From positions 62,001 to 126,000 of the forward strand of contig CAVNUY010000008.1 in the NCBI GenBank assembly GCA_963691655.1: a stretch of DNA of 64,000 bases, read 5' to 3'. This document shows positions 34,754-46,394 of the stretch, in pieces. The translations under genes and the position numbers were made by a program. Within the stretch, counting starts at the first letter, position 1; every line of letters starts with the position of its first letter. The notes beneath the pieces were generated by a model. It did no database searches. It saw nothing but the letters and a program-made list of their open reading frames with translations, and had not been told where the DNA came from. The stretch is from Toxonevra muliebris. Taxonomy: Eukaryota; Arthropoda; Insecta; Diptera; Pallopteridae.

Positions 34754-35894
34754 CTTTGTAGTTTTCACAAAATGAATTTTGGTGTTTTAATCCATTTTTT
34801 ATATGAAGTAAAGAATTTTTTGAATTGAGTGACTTATGGTTACGAACTGTGGTTTTAAATAAGTTCATTGCTCATTGTTTCGATAAAAAATATTGTTAGG
34901 ATTATTCAGGAAATGGATTATTTAGCGAAGCATTTAGTGTCTTTTATATTGAGAAAAAATCGTTAAAAAATCCGCTAGATCACTTTTTTTCGTGTTTTAA
35001 TTTTCAAAAAGCACTAAATTTAGAGGGAAAAGGGCTGAGTTGGCCGCACTGTTGATAAACTCATATGACGACTATGCGGAACACTGAAATGAAACAAACA
35101 CAATATTGTGTTTGGTATGCTACCGAAGTGCTACGAAGCATGATTGGGAATCAGGCTACAAGTTTTTAGTGAAAAAACTTTTTTGGCTATTTGAGGTCTT
35201 TATGTGGTTATATGCTCAGTGCTAGATGTATCAGATGTGTGCCTGTATTAGTGAAAAAGTTTAAATGTATTGAGTTTTCTCGCACTTTTATAAGGAAAAA
35301 ATTATATGCTGTTTTAAAGAAAATACGCGTTTTATTCTTCATTTTAGCGGATTTTGAAAAACAGAAGTTGGCCCCACTGTCGATGAGGGCTGCCTCACAG
35401 TTATCCAAATGAGCTCAAATTTTCCACAGATTATTTCTTTATTGATTGAAACAAGATGAAGGTTTGGGAGCTAAACTTTAAGAAAGCTGAAATATAAGGA
35501 AATTTGTTGTTTTTGGAAATAGTATATATTTTGTTTTTGTAAACTTATCAAATTTACTAGAGATATCAAATTTATCAGAAATACGGAATACAAGATCGTG
35601 AATACCCAAATTGTTTTTCAAAAGTATCGAGTTTCCTGACCATTTTTTCCAATACCAAGTAAAATACTTATGGTATCGCATCAAGTAAAATAAGTAATTG
35701 AATCGAATGAAAAGTATCGAGTATTTACTTGTATCGAATCATCACTAGATGTAAATGGTCTTACATCATTGCAAAAGCAAAATATTTCTGCTATCACAAC
35801 AACAAATATATGCGATGTGCAATAAAAATTAGTATTTGCAACTTATCGTGAAGAGGGCTAATAATCTACAATCTTACCCTGCCTAATGAATGTA
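34754..35894. repeat. Right part of the large element and flanking repeat
   Basis: 34950-35051 is a right-type end. 35060-35225 is the inverted partner of 25550-25690 (GAAGTGCTACGAAGCATGATTGGGA-like). 35240-35379 is a left-type end. 35620-35875 shares repeats with 22690-22830 and 32390-32500. No gene. Confidence 0.6.
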
Positions 35895-36527
35895 CATTAG
35901 ATGTATTATTTGCTCCATACATTTTGCTAAAGTATTTCAGATCTTCCCTCCGACAGCAGAATATGAAAATAGAGTGCTAAAAACCAAACAAAATGAACAA
36001 AAAAAACACAAAAATTGTTCAAATCGTGTTATATTTGAAATAGTAAATTAACTTTTAATGAACCCATGTCGAGTACAATCAAGTTCACCTCTGACAAATG
36101 CCGTCAAAAAATTGCACAAAAAACAAAGCATGTATTGAAAACGTTTTTAATGAACTAAATTAAATTATCCTACGTACTTTAATTTTTAAAAAATTACCAC
36201 TATCTGAAAGATCCTAATGGGTGAATTTGAAAATTCGTAAAAAAAAATGCGCCAAGTGGTTACTTTAGTCGCTAGGGGTGGCTTTCGGTTCAGTTGTATC
36301 AGAAATAGATATCTGAAAATCTTTTATATGAAAGGTGAATGTTTTTCCATTCAAGAACCTAAACCCATTGTAAAACATCCTTTTAAATCACGCTTTTCGG
36401 AGTAGTGCATCCAGTTTTCGCAAATTTAAATTTTTTTTTCATTTTGTTTGGTTTTTAGCACCCTATTTTCATATTCTGCTGTTGGAGGGAAGATCCGAAA
36501 TACTTAAGCAAAATAAGCCATCTAATG
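35895..36527 (+). mobile_element. 633-bp MITE, CATTAGATG ends, TA duplication (complete copy)
   Basis: Inverted repeats of about 110 bases (CATTAGATG.. and ..CATCTAATG, containing TATTTTCATATTCTGCTG) are flanked by TA at 35893 and 36528. The truncated relative is at the window start. It ends 50 bases before exon 4 of the BTB-Psq gene. Confidence 0.85.
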
Positions 36528-36577
36528 TACATGTGTATGTACATTCTTTTTCAATTCAAAATTTTCATCGTTTTCAG

Positions 36578-36713
36578 AGCTTCACGTGAACATCTTGTAC
36601 CACGTAAAACTTTACGTAATTGGATGAAACGTTGGAATATTAAGTCACAATTTCCAATGCCAAAACAACTTAAGGACGCAGCTATCAGAAGAAAAATAAA
36701 CGGAGCCAACTAA
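36578..36713 (+). CDS. BTB-Psq gene, exon 4: second half of Psq domain and C-terminus
   Basis: The acceptor TTTTCATCGTTTTCAG precedes A|GCT TCA, completing the Arg codon begun in exon 3. The exon reads ASREHLVPRKTLRNWMKRWN then IKSQFPMPKQLKDA and a short basic tail to a stop. This is the recognition helix region of the Psq helix-turn-helix, whose family hallmark is VPRKTLRNWMKR. Psq domains bind DNA, and with a BTB domain the product should be a nuclear DNA-binding regulator. Unlike many relatives the protein ends about 25 residues after the domain. A possible polyadenylation signal AATAAA is at 36816. Confidence 0.9.
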
Positions 36714-36807
36714 ATCCACCACACAATTATAAATTTTACATATAATGCGTGAAAAACTTAAATAATATATAGGGTAGAAGGGGAGCATTGCCCACTTTTT
36801 TTATGTG

Positions 36808-36942
36808 TTGTTCAAAATAAACAAATCAGCCATGTTCTAAATTTTATTTTCGAGTTAAATTAAAACCGAAGCCGCGCAATTCCTATTACTGCATTTTCAA
36901 TTTCACTCAAAAGTGAAATTTAGAACATGGCTGAACAACTTT
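36808..36942. repeat. Inverted repeat in the likely 3' UTR
   Basis: GCCATGTTCTAAATTT and AAATTTAGAACATGGC form a 16-bp perfect stem around an 80-base loop that contains a small palindrome (TTTCACTCAAAAGTGAAA). It may be a short MITE or an RNA hairpin in the transcript. Confidence 0.6.
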
Positions 36943-37135
36943 TTTTTGAAAACTATTTTTTATTTAGAAATTCGCATCTAATAACATTACTCTTATCTTA
37001 ACAATTTCTCTTATTTTTTTATTGATGATTTTCAAAGTAATTTGAACAAACAGTATATGAAATTAAAGATATTAAAATTTCTCATCTTACTATTATACAT
37101 TTTGATTCGATTGGATAAATAGTTTTGACACAATA

Positions 37136-39336
37136 AGGTTAGGTTAGGTAGTACTGGCTGGCCGAAGCCACTCATAGACCTTTAGGTCCTTAGCGATACC
37201 AGATAGGAGTCCTAGGAATTATTTATCGAGTGTATATCTAGCGAGTGTGTTTAGTAAACTTTAAAAGACAGTTCACTCCCAGTTTAGCGACCTCGTTCAG
37301 ACCCTCAAACTTTGGAGCTCCTAAGTACGTTAATCGAGCTCTAACGAGCGCGGGAAAGGAACAAAAGAAGATGGTCTAGACTTTCCTTCTCATCTTGCTC
37401 CATACATTTCCTGCACCTATCATTATCTGTTAGTTTTAGTTTAAACGCGTGCGTTGCCACCAAGCAATGGCCAGATAGTATGTCAATTACTGTTCTTACG
37501 ATTGACGATTGATAACAGATTTTGCGTACCTCTCACTGTAAGGGTCACACATCGCTCATTTACTAAAAGACCGTCATAACTCAAAAAACGCGATTTTGCA
37601 GAAAAAACGTTTAAAGTTTTCAATTGACTCCCACTTTGCAGAAAAAAGAAGAAATCTTATAATTTTCACGCGCAGAGAATACAAGATATTAATATGAAAT
37701 TTTTACACAATATGAAGAGTGATATAATGAATAATTCTGCATCATTAACTCACAAATCGTGGTTTTTAACTTATGACAGTCTTTTAGTAAATGAGCGACA
37801 TGACTTTAGCGATTTTACTTGTAGGTATATTTCTCCACCTAGCTATCGCTTTCTTCCACATGCGTGCATCTAGGTTACAATTAGCTACTTGCAGAGGCAT
37901 CAGTACTTCGCTGATTTGATCCTCCGGCAGCTTAGTTCCTGTTTTCACGATTTTGTCGACAATCTTATTTCCATCTATGCCTTTGTGACTAGGTACCCAA
38001 TAGATACACAACCTACATTTATTAGTCAGTTTCTCCTGCCCTGCACTGAAGAACATTTTTGAATGAAGTCCAGTGTGTTGTCAATGCTTTTATAGCTGAT
38101 AGACTATCTATATATATATTTATTGTTAAGTTGATAGTGACAACACTGTTTGCAAGCTCCGCAGCCTTCCTAGCGGCAAAATATTTCTGCCTGGAATATG
38201 CTTTCTGATGTCTATAGCATAGTTGTCCAGTTACCCGTAGTCTTTCTGCCGATTTTCTGCGAAGAAATCAATTTGAGGCAAGTTGAGAAAAGCTTCAAGA
38301 GCTGCCGTTGGAGTTGTTCTCATGGTTCACTGGTCGCCCAGTTGTAAATGGTCTTGAGAATGTCGCTCATAAGTGAGCTGAGAGTATTTAGGCATCTTCC
38401 CGTTATTATTACAGCAATGTCGTTCGCATATGCTACTAATTTTAGGGCTTTGCCATCGAAGTGAATTAGAATTTTGTTGACAACTAGCAACCAAAGCAGC
38501 GGGGATAAGACGCCTCCCTGAGCCTTACTCCATTCCGCTCTTATCTGCCTACAACTTAGAAGCCTTTTCCACAGATATATGGCGGTATTAATTTCTAGAG
38601 TATTGAGACTATCTAATATAGCTTCTGTCGCCATATTGTTAAAGGCACCAGCAATATCTAGAAATAGCCCTAGGGCATATTCTTTATATTCTAGTGCTTT
38701 CTCTATATTCAATACTAACGTATGGAATGCAGTTTCGGTTGACTTGCCTTTCGTATATGCGTGTTGTGCTTTTGACAGATAATCGGGATTAATTGTGTCC
38801 CCTATATAAGCTGTCAATATTCTCGAAAGTTTTAAGGAGGAAGGAAGTGAGATTAATCGGTCTATAGTCCTTCGAATAGAGATGGATGCTTTTACCTGCT
38901 TTGGGTATAAACACAACTCCCGCTACTCTCCAGGCTACAGGAACGTAATTAAATCTTAAACAACCTTTATAGATATGCCTTAGCCATGGACTTACCAGAA
39001 GGCTCTCTGTAACATGGCGGAAAATTCCGGAAAATCTCGACTCTGCATCCCGGGAAGTGTACATTAGTTAGATCTTTAAGCGACTGGTTACAAGTATTCG
39101 TCCATTCGCCATTTTCCTTCTTGACAAAGTTGGATGCTTTGATAGCAGCTTTCTTAGCCTCGCCACTTCCACCGTTTTTTCCATTCCCTCACAAAATTCC
39201 TTCCAAGAGTCTCTTTTGGCTATGAACACTTCTTTCATATATTGCTTTATAACATCCTTATACTCCCTCCAGCATTCTTCACTATCTGCTGACTTTGCCA
39301 GCTTGAAGATTTCGCGAAGATAGCGCCTTTGGGAAC
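37136..39336 (-). pseudogene. LINE (RNase H type), 5'-truncated, with inactive RT
   Basis: Minus strand: linker and RT pieces (VVFIPKAGKSIHLYSKDYRP, LSKAQHAYTKGKSTETAF, LFLDIAGAFNNM, GGVLSPLLW). The active site reads YAND instead of YADD. RNase H fragments follow (YWVPSHKGIDGNK), then a Cys-rich end (CRKCMEQDEKESLDH) and a 3' tail of AACCT repeats at 37136-37150. Multiple frameshifts are present. A 246-bp MITE interrupts it at 37553, and another LINE abuts its 5' side at 39337. Confidence 0.8.
37553..37798 (+). mobile_element. 246-bp MITE, CGCTCATTTACTAAAAGAC ends
   Basis: Near-perfect inverted ends (CGCTCATTTACTAAAAGAC and its complement, extending through GTCATAA with one mismatch) are flanked by ACAT on both sides (37549-37552, 37799-37802). 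It splits the RNase H region of the host LINE. No coding. Confidence 0.75.
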
Positions 39337-42300
39337 CTATTGTATTGTATAAGAAAGGTTTATGTATTTGTACCGCGACCTATAAGATCCCTACGTCCCT
39401 CTTCTCTATCTAGTTTGATTTGCCTAGAGTGCCTCATCCAGCTAAGATATGTTCTGATGATTCATCTTCCTCATTAAAAAATCTACATATTGAGCATTCC
39501 TCAACTCCTATTTTGCAAAGGTGTTCTCTGAGCCCGCAGTGCCCAGTCAGAATACCAGCTAATATACGCAGACGGTTTTTGTTGAGACCAATGTAAAATG
39601 TATATCTAATCTTGTTATAGTTACCGAGAAGCGTTTTGGATTGTCTCAGTCCCGGAAGATTGTTAAAAAGTTCTTGCCTCTTGTTCTTCTCTTCTTGCCT
39701 GAATAATTCCCTGATTACGCTATCTCCTATTCTACAGAAGGGTTCAGGTCCCAAGAAAATGGTCGCTGCCCCCTTTCTAGCAAACTCATCGGCCTGCTCA
39801 TTACCCTCTATTGCTATGTGTCTAGGGACCCAACTTAGAGCGACTTTATTGTTCTTATCCAGTTGATTGAGCTTGCTGAAACAGTACTACACCAGCTTAG
39901 AGATGATCTCAAAGGAGCATAATGCTCGAATGGCTGTCCGACATGATAGCGATATCTTGCCGTTTGCACTTCCTGTCCAGGTTGAATTGTACACATATAT
40001 TAATTGCGTGAATTTTAGCTCAGAGTGTTTGATTCTAGGCCCAAATACTCCTGCCCCAGTTCCGTCCTCGGTTCGTGACCCATCTATATACCACTTAATA
40101 GTGTGTTCTTTGAGTGTGTAGTTATGTTCTACACTCTCCCATTCATTCTTACTACTAAGTTCTGCAACAAAGTGTTTCCCAAAACTATACTGTTTTTCCA
40201 TTCTGTCCTGGTGACAGTCCAAGAGATAGTTGTCTTTCGCCGGGTTATTTCTGTTTTCAGGCCCTATAGATCGCTCCGTTAACCTTTTATTTCTTGTTGC
40301 TCTTACGATTGCTGCCTTGGAGGTACCCTTTATCACAAGGTGTAATGGAGTGAGCTCCAATAGTACCTCCAGTGCAGCAGTTGGGAACCTAACTCCTTGT
40401 TCCACCAAGGTGGTTTGGATTTGCGCTTGGTGCGCACAGGAGGACAAGAGATGTGATAAGCCTTGTTGAGAGCTTTGGTCAGTGTTGTGAGTTGTACCTC
40501 GAGATCCACATGTGAAGAAATTGTTTTCAGTCCGTTTAATTCCCTATTCAAAACTTTTCCGTAAAGGTAACAGTTCATACATCTTGGATTCCTTAGAATT
40601 TTGTTATTTTGAGTAGGATAGTAGTGTCCGACCGATTATTCGGCTTCGGTTTCGGCTATTTGGCCTAAAATTACACCTTCGGCAAAAAATGGCCGAAGTA
40701 TTTTGCAGAAGCCGAAGATTATAAGCATTTTATGTTATAATAATTTTTACTGTAGATTGGTAGTAAAAATTTAAACAAATAAATAAATGTGAAGTGGTTA
40801 TATAAAGTATTTACATTACAGTTTCTGTGTTATATTTTCTCCGTTTGCTTGTTTCATTTTTAATTTTGAAGTAACCCACAGATTTACAACCGTACAAACA
40901 GTAATCTGTAATTTTTTAACGAACAACCTGCTGGAACTAATACAATTAGAGGCAGCAGAAGCAAGCCAAACTTTTTTACTTTTTAAGGAAGACATGAAGC
41001 GTATTGAAAAGAAGCGTGAAATGGTAGAGAAACCGACATTTTCCATTCACTTCTTTTTTTGCTTCAAGTAGGTCAAAAAAATTGAAAATTATTTTGGCTA
41101 TAATCGCTCTAGAATATATGGATGTGTAAAAGGATTCTTTGAAATTCACAGTCGATTGAAAGTTACAGATGTTTATTTGCAGGCCCTAATAAAGCAGTCA
41201 TCCATATTTGAACTTTGAAACTAGTTTTTCTCAAAACAGCATTTTTCGAAATGGCTGCCATGACATCTCCAAAACTAACGAACTGATTGCACTTAAATTT
41301 TCATCGTATCTTCAGTGCATCTGTAGTTCTACTCCGTCCGAATCAGGAGAGATATTTCAATGCTTTTTATTTAAATTGAAATAGTTAAAAAAAAATGACA
41401 AAAATCAAATACTTATTTTCAAAACTAGATATATAAAAATACAAACTTTTAATGACTTAACTAATAGAACATAAGTACAATAAAACAATGCCAAAAATTT
41501 AATTTTCAATATTTTTACTTAACCCTCTAGTTCCCAAGCGTATCTCTAGACAGCCTTCATCAAAACGGGTTTAGCTTTTAAAAAAATATATTAGTTTATT
41601 AGTTATGTGTTATTATGATGTTAGCGACAGTTAAAGCCAAAATTTGTCAAAAACAGCAAAATTAATTATTTTGTTTGAATTTGAGATAAAAATAAATAAA
41701 ATATTTCCCTTCATACTTGCCAGATAAAAAAACAAGCTGTGAGTAGCTAGGAATTTAAGTTTTTTTATACAAAATATTTAGTTATTTAAAAAAAATTGAT
41801 TAAAAGTTTATTCAACAACAAACACTTTTAGGCATCCAACTTTTCTGTCTTCATAAAACCACATTTTTACATTAAAATTTTTCAATCCCAATTTTTTTTT
41901 AAATCAATCAAAAATTTGGGAACTAGAAGGTTAATTCTGGTTTCAGCTACAGGTCTATCGATTAATACGCTGATTCAATCTTTGATTTTAGTTAAGCAGA
42001 ATCATGGCAGCCATCGGCCAACTTTTTTTTTTGACACAGGTTTCGTTGAACGACAGTCGCTCTACAGATATATAGTCGATGTAACGGAACAAATTTTTAA
42101 ATGATTCTTGAAATAAATAATAAACAGTTATTTAGTGTTACTGGTCAGCTTTTTATTTGGAGTACCTACTATTTATATTTTTCTGTATATGTTTCCAAAT
42201 ACATAGGTAAAAAATATTTTCTTTCAGATTTTTATTTTTTATATTTTAAAAATCCTTCGGCTTCGGACAAAAAATCACATTCGGTCGGACACTATAGGAT

Positions 42301-43081
42301 AGTGGTTAACTTTGAAGCTTAAATACCTGTGATCTGAGAACGATGGTGTTTCAAGCACCATCCATTCTTTGACCATTGTATTATTACTAGTAGAGAGAGT
42401 TATATCGAGAACATTTTTAGAGGTGGGTCCATTATACTTTCGATTAGCGATATCGAGATTACATTGTAAGATATATGTTAAGAGTGACTCACCTCTTTCA
42501 TTGATATCGATATCAGAGCTTCCCCAAACCGTGTGGTGGGCGTTCGCGTCAGAACCGATGACCAGGGGCTCCTTCCTACCGACGGCAATCTCTACCAGCC
42601 TTTGAAGCTCCTGCCTCAAAGCGTCTTGTTCGTGTGGCATATAGCAGGACGCAAGGAGTAAGGGCTCATCCTGGCCGTCCTCTAATGCCACCACCGTCAG
42701 ATCATCTGTGGAGAGAGAGGTTAGAATATACGAGTTGAAACTTTTTCTTACCAGTATAACTACTCTTACCTTATTCGTGACATTAAGAGTATATGTATGA
42801 AAATTTGGTGACTTTAGTCCAGATACCACGTATCCTCACCATCGCTTATCTTGAGAGACGAGCTGAGGATTTCCTCAATACCGCGGTTCTCCTCAACCTT
42901 CCCTGTAGAAGCATGTTTTCGTTCCTGTCGTTCGGGTGTCATTTTTTTGAGACGAAGGTACACACTTCCAACGCCCCACGAAATCCTCGGCCTCCTTGTT
43001 TATCTGGAGGATGTAGTTCTGTTCCAAATCCTCTTTGTTAGGCTTGGCGACATGTAACACCCTCCAATCTCCGGTTGGCAC
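39337..43081 (-). pseudogene. LINE (DUF4780/RNase H family) with RT deleted and hAT inserted
   Basis: Minus strand: the end of an ORF1 with a DUF4780-like segment (DWRVLHVAKPNKEDLEQNY) is followed by the endonuclease at 42829-42275 (SDANAHHTVWGSSD, SFSDHRYLSF). The hAT element comes next, then the linker PVRTKRKSKPPWWNKE. At about 40390 the sequence passes directly into the post-RT region (ALEVLLELTPLHLVIKG), so the whole reverse transcriptase is gone. RNase H (IKWYIDGSRTEDGTGAG) and the CRFFNEEDESSEH tail follow in shifted frames. The 3' end is an ATTGT/ACAAT tail. Same family as 23443-24081. Confidence 0.85.
40622..42294 (+). mobile_element. hAT-type non-autonomous element TAGTGTCCGACC, copy 2
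   Basis: Ends TAGTGTCCGACCGA and TCGGTCGGACACTA are flanked by a perfect 8-bp duplication TAGGATAG (40614-40621, 42295-42302). The sequence follows copy 1 at 15889-17590 over its whole length with scattered small indels. It is inserted in the LINE between its endonuclease and linker. Confidence 0.92.
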
Positions 43082-43083
43082 AT

Positions 43084-43131
43084 AATACTTAATAATAACA
43101 ACATAACATAATACTTAATAATAACAACATT
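43084..43131 (+). repeat. Two tandem copies of ATAATACTTAATAATAACA
   Basis: A ~25-base unit (CATAATACTTAATAATAACA) is repeated twice at the 5' edge of the truncated LINE. Confidence 0.7.
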
Positions 43132-43299
43132 GTGTATAATTGCGATGGGTGTATTAAATCTCCGCCGTCAATCTGTCAATCATCAATTTATGAGGCGTTT
43201 AAAAATTAGAAAGACCTAAAAAAAACTTTAAACAAAATTAACAATAAAAATTCAACTATAAGTCAATATTCCAATAGTCATAATAACAACAATAACATA

Positions 43300-44012
43300 G
43301 TTCCCAATTTGGCATCAAGTAACAAAAATAATATTATCACTCACTCTAAAGCGAAAGTCAACCTGAATTGCAGCACGAAACAACAAAGTTTTTCACCTGC
43401 ACTCTCTCGCTCAGTAAACAGAAACATTGTCACCAATAGTCCGTTATATATTCGTGATAAGCAATCGATAGTTAAAAATCCACCTAAATTTACAGCTACA
43501 AAAGTATGCTCTCAAACAAACTCTGCACTAACTGCAATGAGTAATTCTCCGTGTTCTTTCATTACAAGCTAAGAATGCAAAATAAAGTTCTTGAACAAAG
43601 TCATTTAAGATTGATAAAACTATATGAGGTCAAAAGAAGCAATGAAAACTACTATAATGTGATAATCGAGACAGATGCAGGCTCATTTCCAAAGGTGTTA
43701 GCAACTGAAAAATTAAATATCGGATGGTATAGGTGCAGGGTGTTTGATGGAATAGACATTATGCGGTGTTATAAATGCAGAGGTTTCAACCATAAAGCAT
43801 TTGCGTGCAAAAATGACGAAGTATGCATAAAATGTTTAGGGAAACATAGATCAAATGAATGCAATAAAGAATCATTAAACAAATGTGTATACTGCGTCCA
43901 AGCTAACGAACGACTAAGATTAGGGCTTGATGAAGATCACTCAACATCGAGTAAACTATGCCCAGTTTATCAGAATAAGCTAAATTTAAAAAAGAAAAAG
44001 ATTGGATATTAG
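43300..44012 (+). pseudogene. LINE ORF1 with zinc knuckles
   Basis: A Lys/Asn/Ser-rich N-terminal frame (43309-43572) shifts into a second frame (43551-44012). The second frame carries knuckles CYKCRGFNHKAFAC and CIKCLGKHRSNEC and a third, longer Cys cluster (CVYC... to C). This layout is the ORF1 of Jockey/CR1-group LINEs. The protein would bind RNA in a ribonucleoprotein particle with the ORF2 product. At least one frameshift is present, and the copy is inactive. Confidence 0.75.
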
Positions 44013-44029
44013 CAATCAAACACAATAAC

Positions 44030-46394
44030 TGTCATTTACACTAATATACAGGGTCTCCTAAATAACCTCGCGCACATTGAAGTATTAGTTGCATGTAACA
44101 AAAAATGTAGAACATAAAGAAATACTAATAAATAAATATAAAAGTATAAACTGTTTATCTAACTCGGCACACACGGGCGGAGTAACAGTGTATATAAAAA
44201 ATAATTGGAAAACAAAAAAGATTCTTGAAAAGTCGATTGAATATAAAATGTGGTTACTAGCATGTGAATGTAAATATGATACGATAGACATAGTAATCGT
44301 AGCAATATACAAATCTCCAAGTAGCTCCGAAAGAGAATTTTGCTACTTTTTTCGCGAAAACATTGAAATATTGACAGAATCGGCAAAATACATTATAATA
44401 GCAGGTGATTTTAACATAGATTGGAAAAAATCAGGAACATATAAACGCAATATCGAGAGTATTCTGAATGACAACTGTCAAAGGCAAAGAGTAATGGATT
44501 AAACAAGAGTAACGCAAAATTCAAAAACCCTGGTGGATTACATAATAAGTAACATGCATATGAAATACGATAAAGAACTTTTTACACAAGAACTTAGTAA
44601 GGAGGAAATTACATATACACCAATAAAAGATATTCACGATATTCACGAGAACGCAAAAAGACTAGAAATAAGTTTAAAAAACACCACAAGTAAATTTATA
44701 AAAAACAAGAGGATTAACAAAAATAACTATACAAATGCATGGTTTAATGGACAATTTAGGAGTTTAAAAAAGAAAAAGGTTGAACTATATCAAATAGCCA
44801 GGTTAACGAACACAAAGGAAAGTTGGATAGATTATAAGGACACAAAAAACCAATACAAAACACAAATAAGTAGCGCAAAAAATAGGTTTATAAACAATAG
44901 AATTGACAAAGCGAATGGGCAGAAAACAAAAATAAAATTGATTATGTGATATTCAATGACATCAAATACAAAAATGAGATGCAAATATCAAACAAATTTA
45001 ATGAATACTTCGTGAATAGCGTCGACGATATAAAAAACGCAATAGAAAACAAACAATATGTTAACAATATTAGTCATATATCGGAGAGATTTAAGTTTCA
45101 CAAAATTAGTTCCAATGAATTAAAAATAATATGTAAAATGATGGAAAATAAACCGGATTTTTATAGAATCAATCCATCAATTATTTTAGACAATTGGAAC
45201 ATTCTATCAACGGCATTGACCGAAATTGTGAACGAGTCACTCATGCGTGGAATATTTCCGAGTAGTTGGAAAGATACCATGGTAACGCCAATTGAAAAGG
45301 TGATAAATACAAAAAAATTTGAAGAATTTAGGCCGATAAACACATTAAAAACCGTAGAAAAATTATTAGAAAAGGTAGTAAAGCTACAATTAGAAGAATA
45401 TATGGAACGCAACGATTTATTTATGAAATACCAATCTGGGTTCAGGAAAAAGCACTCGTGTGAAACAGCAGTAAATTATGTTATCAGTGAATGGAAGAGT
45501 GGAAAGAAAAAAATAATGGCAATATTCCTAGATTTTAAGCGAGCATTTGAGACCATCGATCGGGATATTTTAATTCAGAAATTAGAAATGTATGGCATAA
45601 AAGACAGAGAACTAAATTGGTTTAAAACATACTTAACTCAAATAACACAGAGAATAAAAGTTAAAAAAAGTATATCCGAGTTTTTAAATGTTGAAATCGG
45701 AGTTCCACAAGGATCAATATTAGGCGCACTACTATTTATTATATACATAAATGATATGACCAATGTTATACGAAACAGTAAACGATTCTGTACGCAGAAG
45801 ATACATTACTCTACACTGACGGAGAAAATTCGAAAGAATGCAAAGCAAAACTGATGGAAGATGTTGACGAAATAAATAAATGGTTAAAAATGAATAAGTT
45901 AAAATTAAATGAACAAAAAACGAAAGTAATGGAGATAAATATGAACAGTGAAGAAAGTTTCGAAATAAACGGTGAGCTAATAGAAAAAGTTAACAATATT
46001 AAATACCTGGGTATAATTATTGACAAGGACCTCAAATTAAATGAACACATCGAATATATATGCAAAAAAATTGGCTTTTTCAAGAGAATTCGCGAAAAGA
46101 TATCCATTATAAATGCTGTGAAAATATACAATGTAATGATTAAACCACACTTTGAATACTGCTCAACAATGCTGCATCTATACAACAAATGTTGGACGCG
46201 CTGAAATGGTTAAACATCCGTCAAAGATTAGAATTGAACACACTAATATCAGTATACCAAGCAAGGCATGGAGGAGTACCAAAATACATATATAAGACTC
46301 TATAATGCGCTAACCGATGATATTAAGTGCGAACAAAATTTTAAGATATTTAAAAAAAAATGTATAGATTTGATAAGAAATTCCGTAAAATAAT
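44030..46394 (+). pseudogene. LINE ORF2 (CR1/Jockey group, no RNase H)
   Basis: The endonuclease start (VIYTNIQGLLNNLAHIE) is followed by a stop, then GGVTVYIKNNW and IIIAGDFNIDWK. RT blocks are FRPINTLKTVEKLLEKV, YQSGFRKKHSCETA, IFLDFKRAFETIDRD and GVPQGSILGALLF. Just after a frameshift near 45790 the active site reads YAED rather than YADD. NEQKTKVM and YLGIIIDKDLKLNEH complete the palm. The frame is broken four or more times. The end (LIRNSVK stop) is duplicated downstream. No RNase H is present, unlike most other LINEs here. Confidence 0.8.

Larger units (their letters stand above)
25402..35379 (-). mobile_element. Large inverted-repeat element (P-superfamily/foldback-like), heavily interrupted
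   Basis: The left limit CAGTGTGGCCAACTCAGC matches the right-type end of the MITE at 2989-3277, and the right limit GTTGGCCCCACTG is its left-type end. The span thus looks like one element in minus orientation. Flanking octamers TCGATAAA (25394) and TCGATGAG (35380) agree at 6 of 8 bases. Inverted arms 27060-27480 and 33600-34030 are clearly homologous. The core at 32641-33597 has its own inverted ends, iterated subterminal motifs and a transposase remnant. An extra right-type end lies at 35051 (GGCCGCACTG followed by TTGATAAA), so an alternative span is 25402-35051. Insertions inside are a hAT, a LINE and a pogo-like element. Confidence 0.5.

Noticed and set aside
37136..37152. AGGTTAGGTTAGG resembling the insect telomere repeat TTAGG (also 55588-55600)
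   Set aside because: Only two or three units, each exactly at the 3' tail of a LINE; this is element tail sequence, not telomeric DNA.
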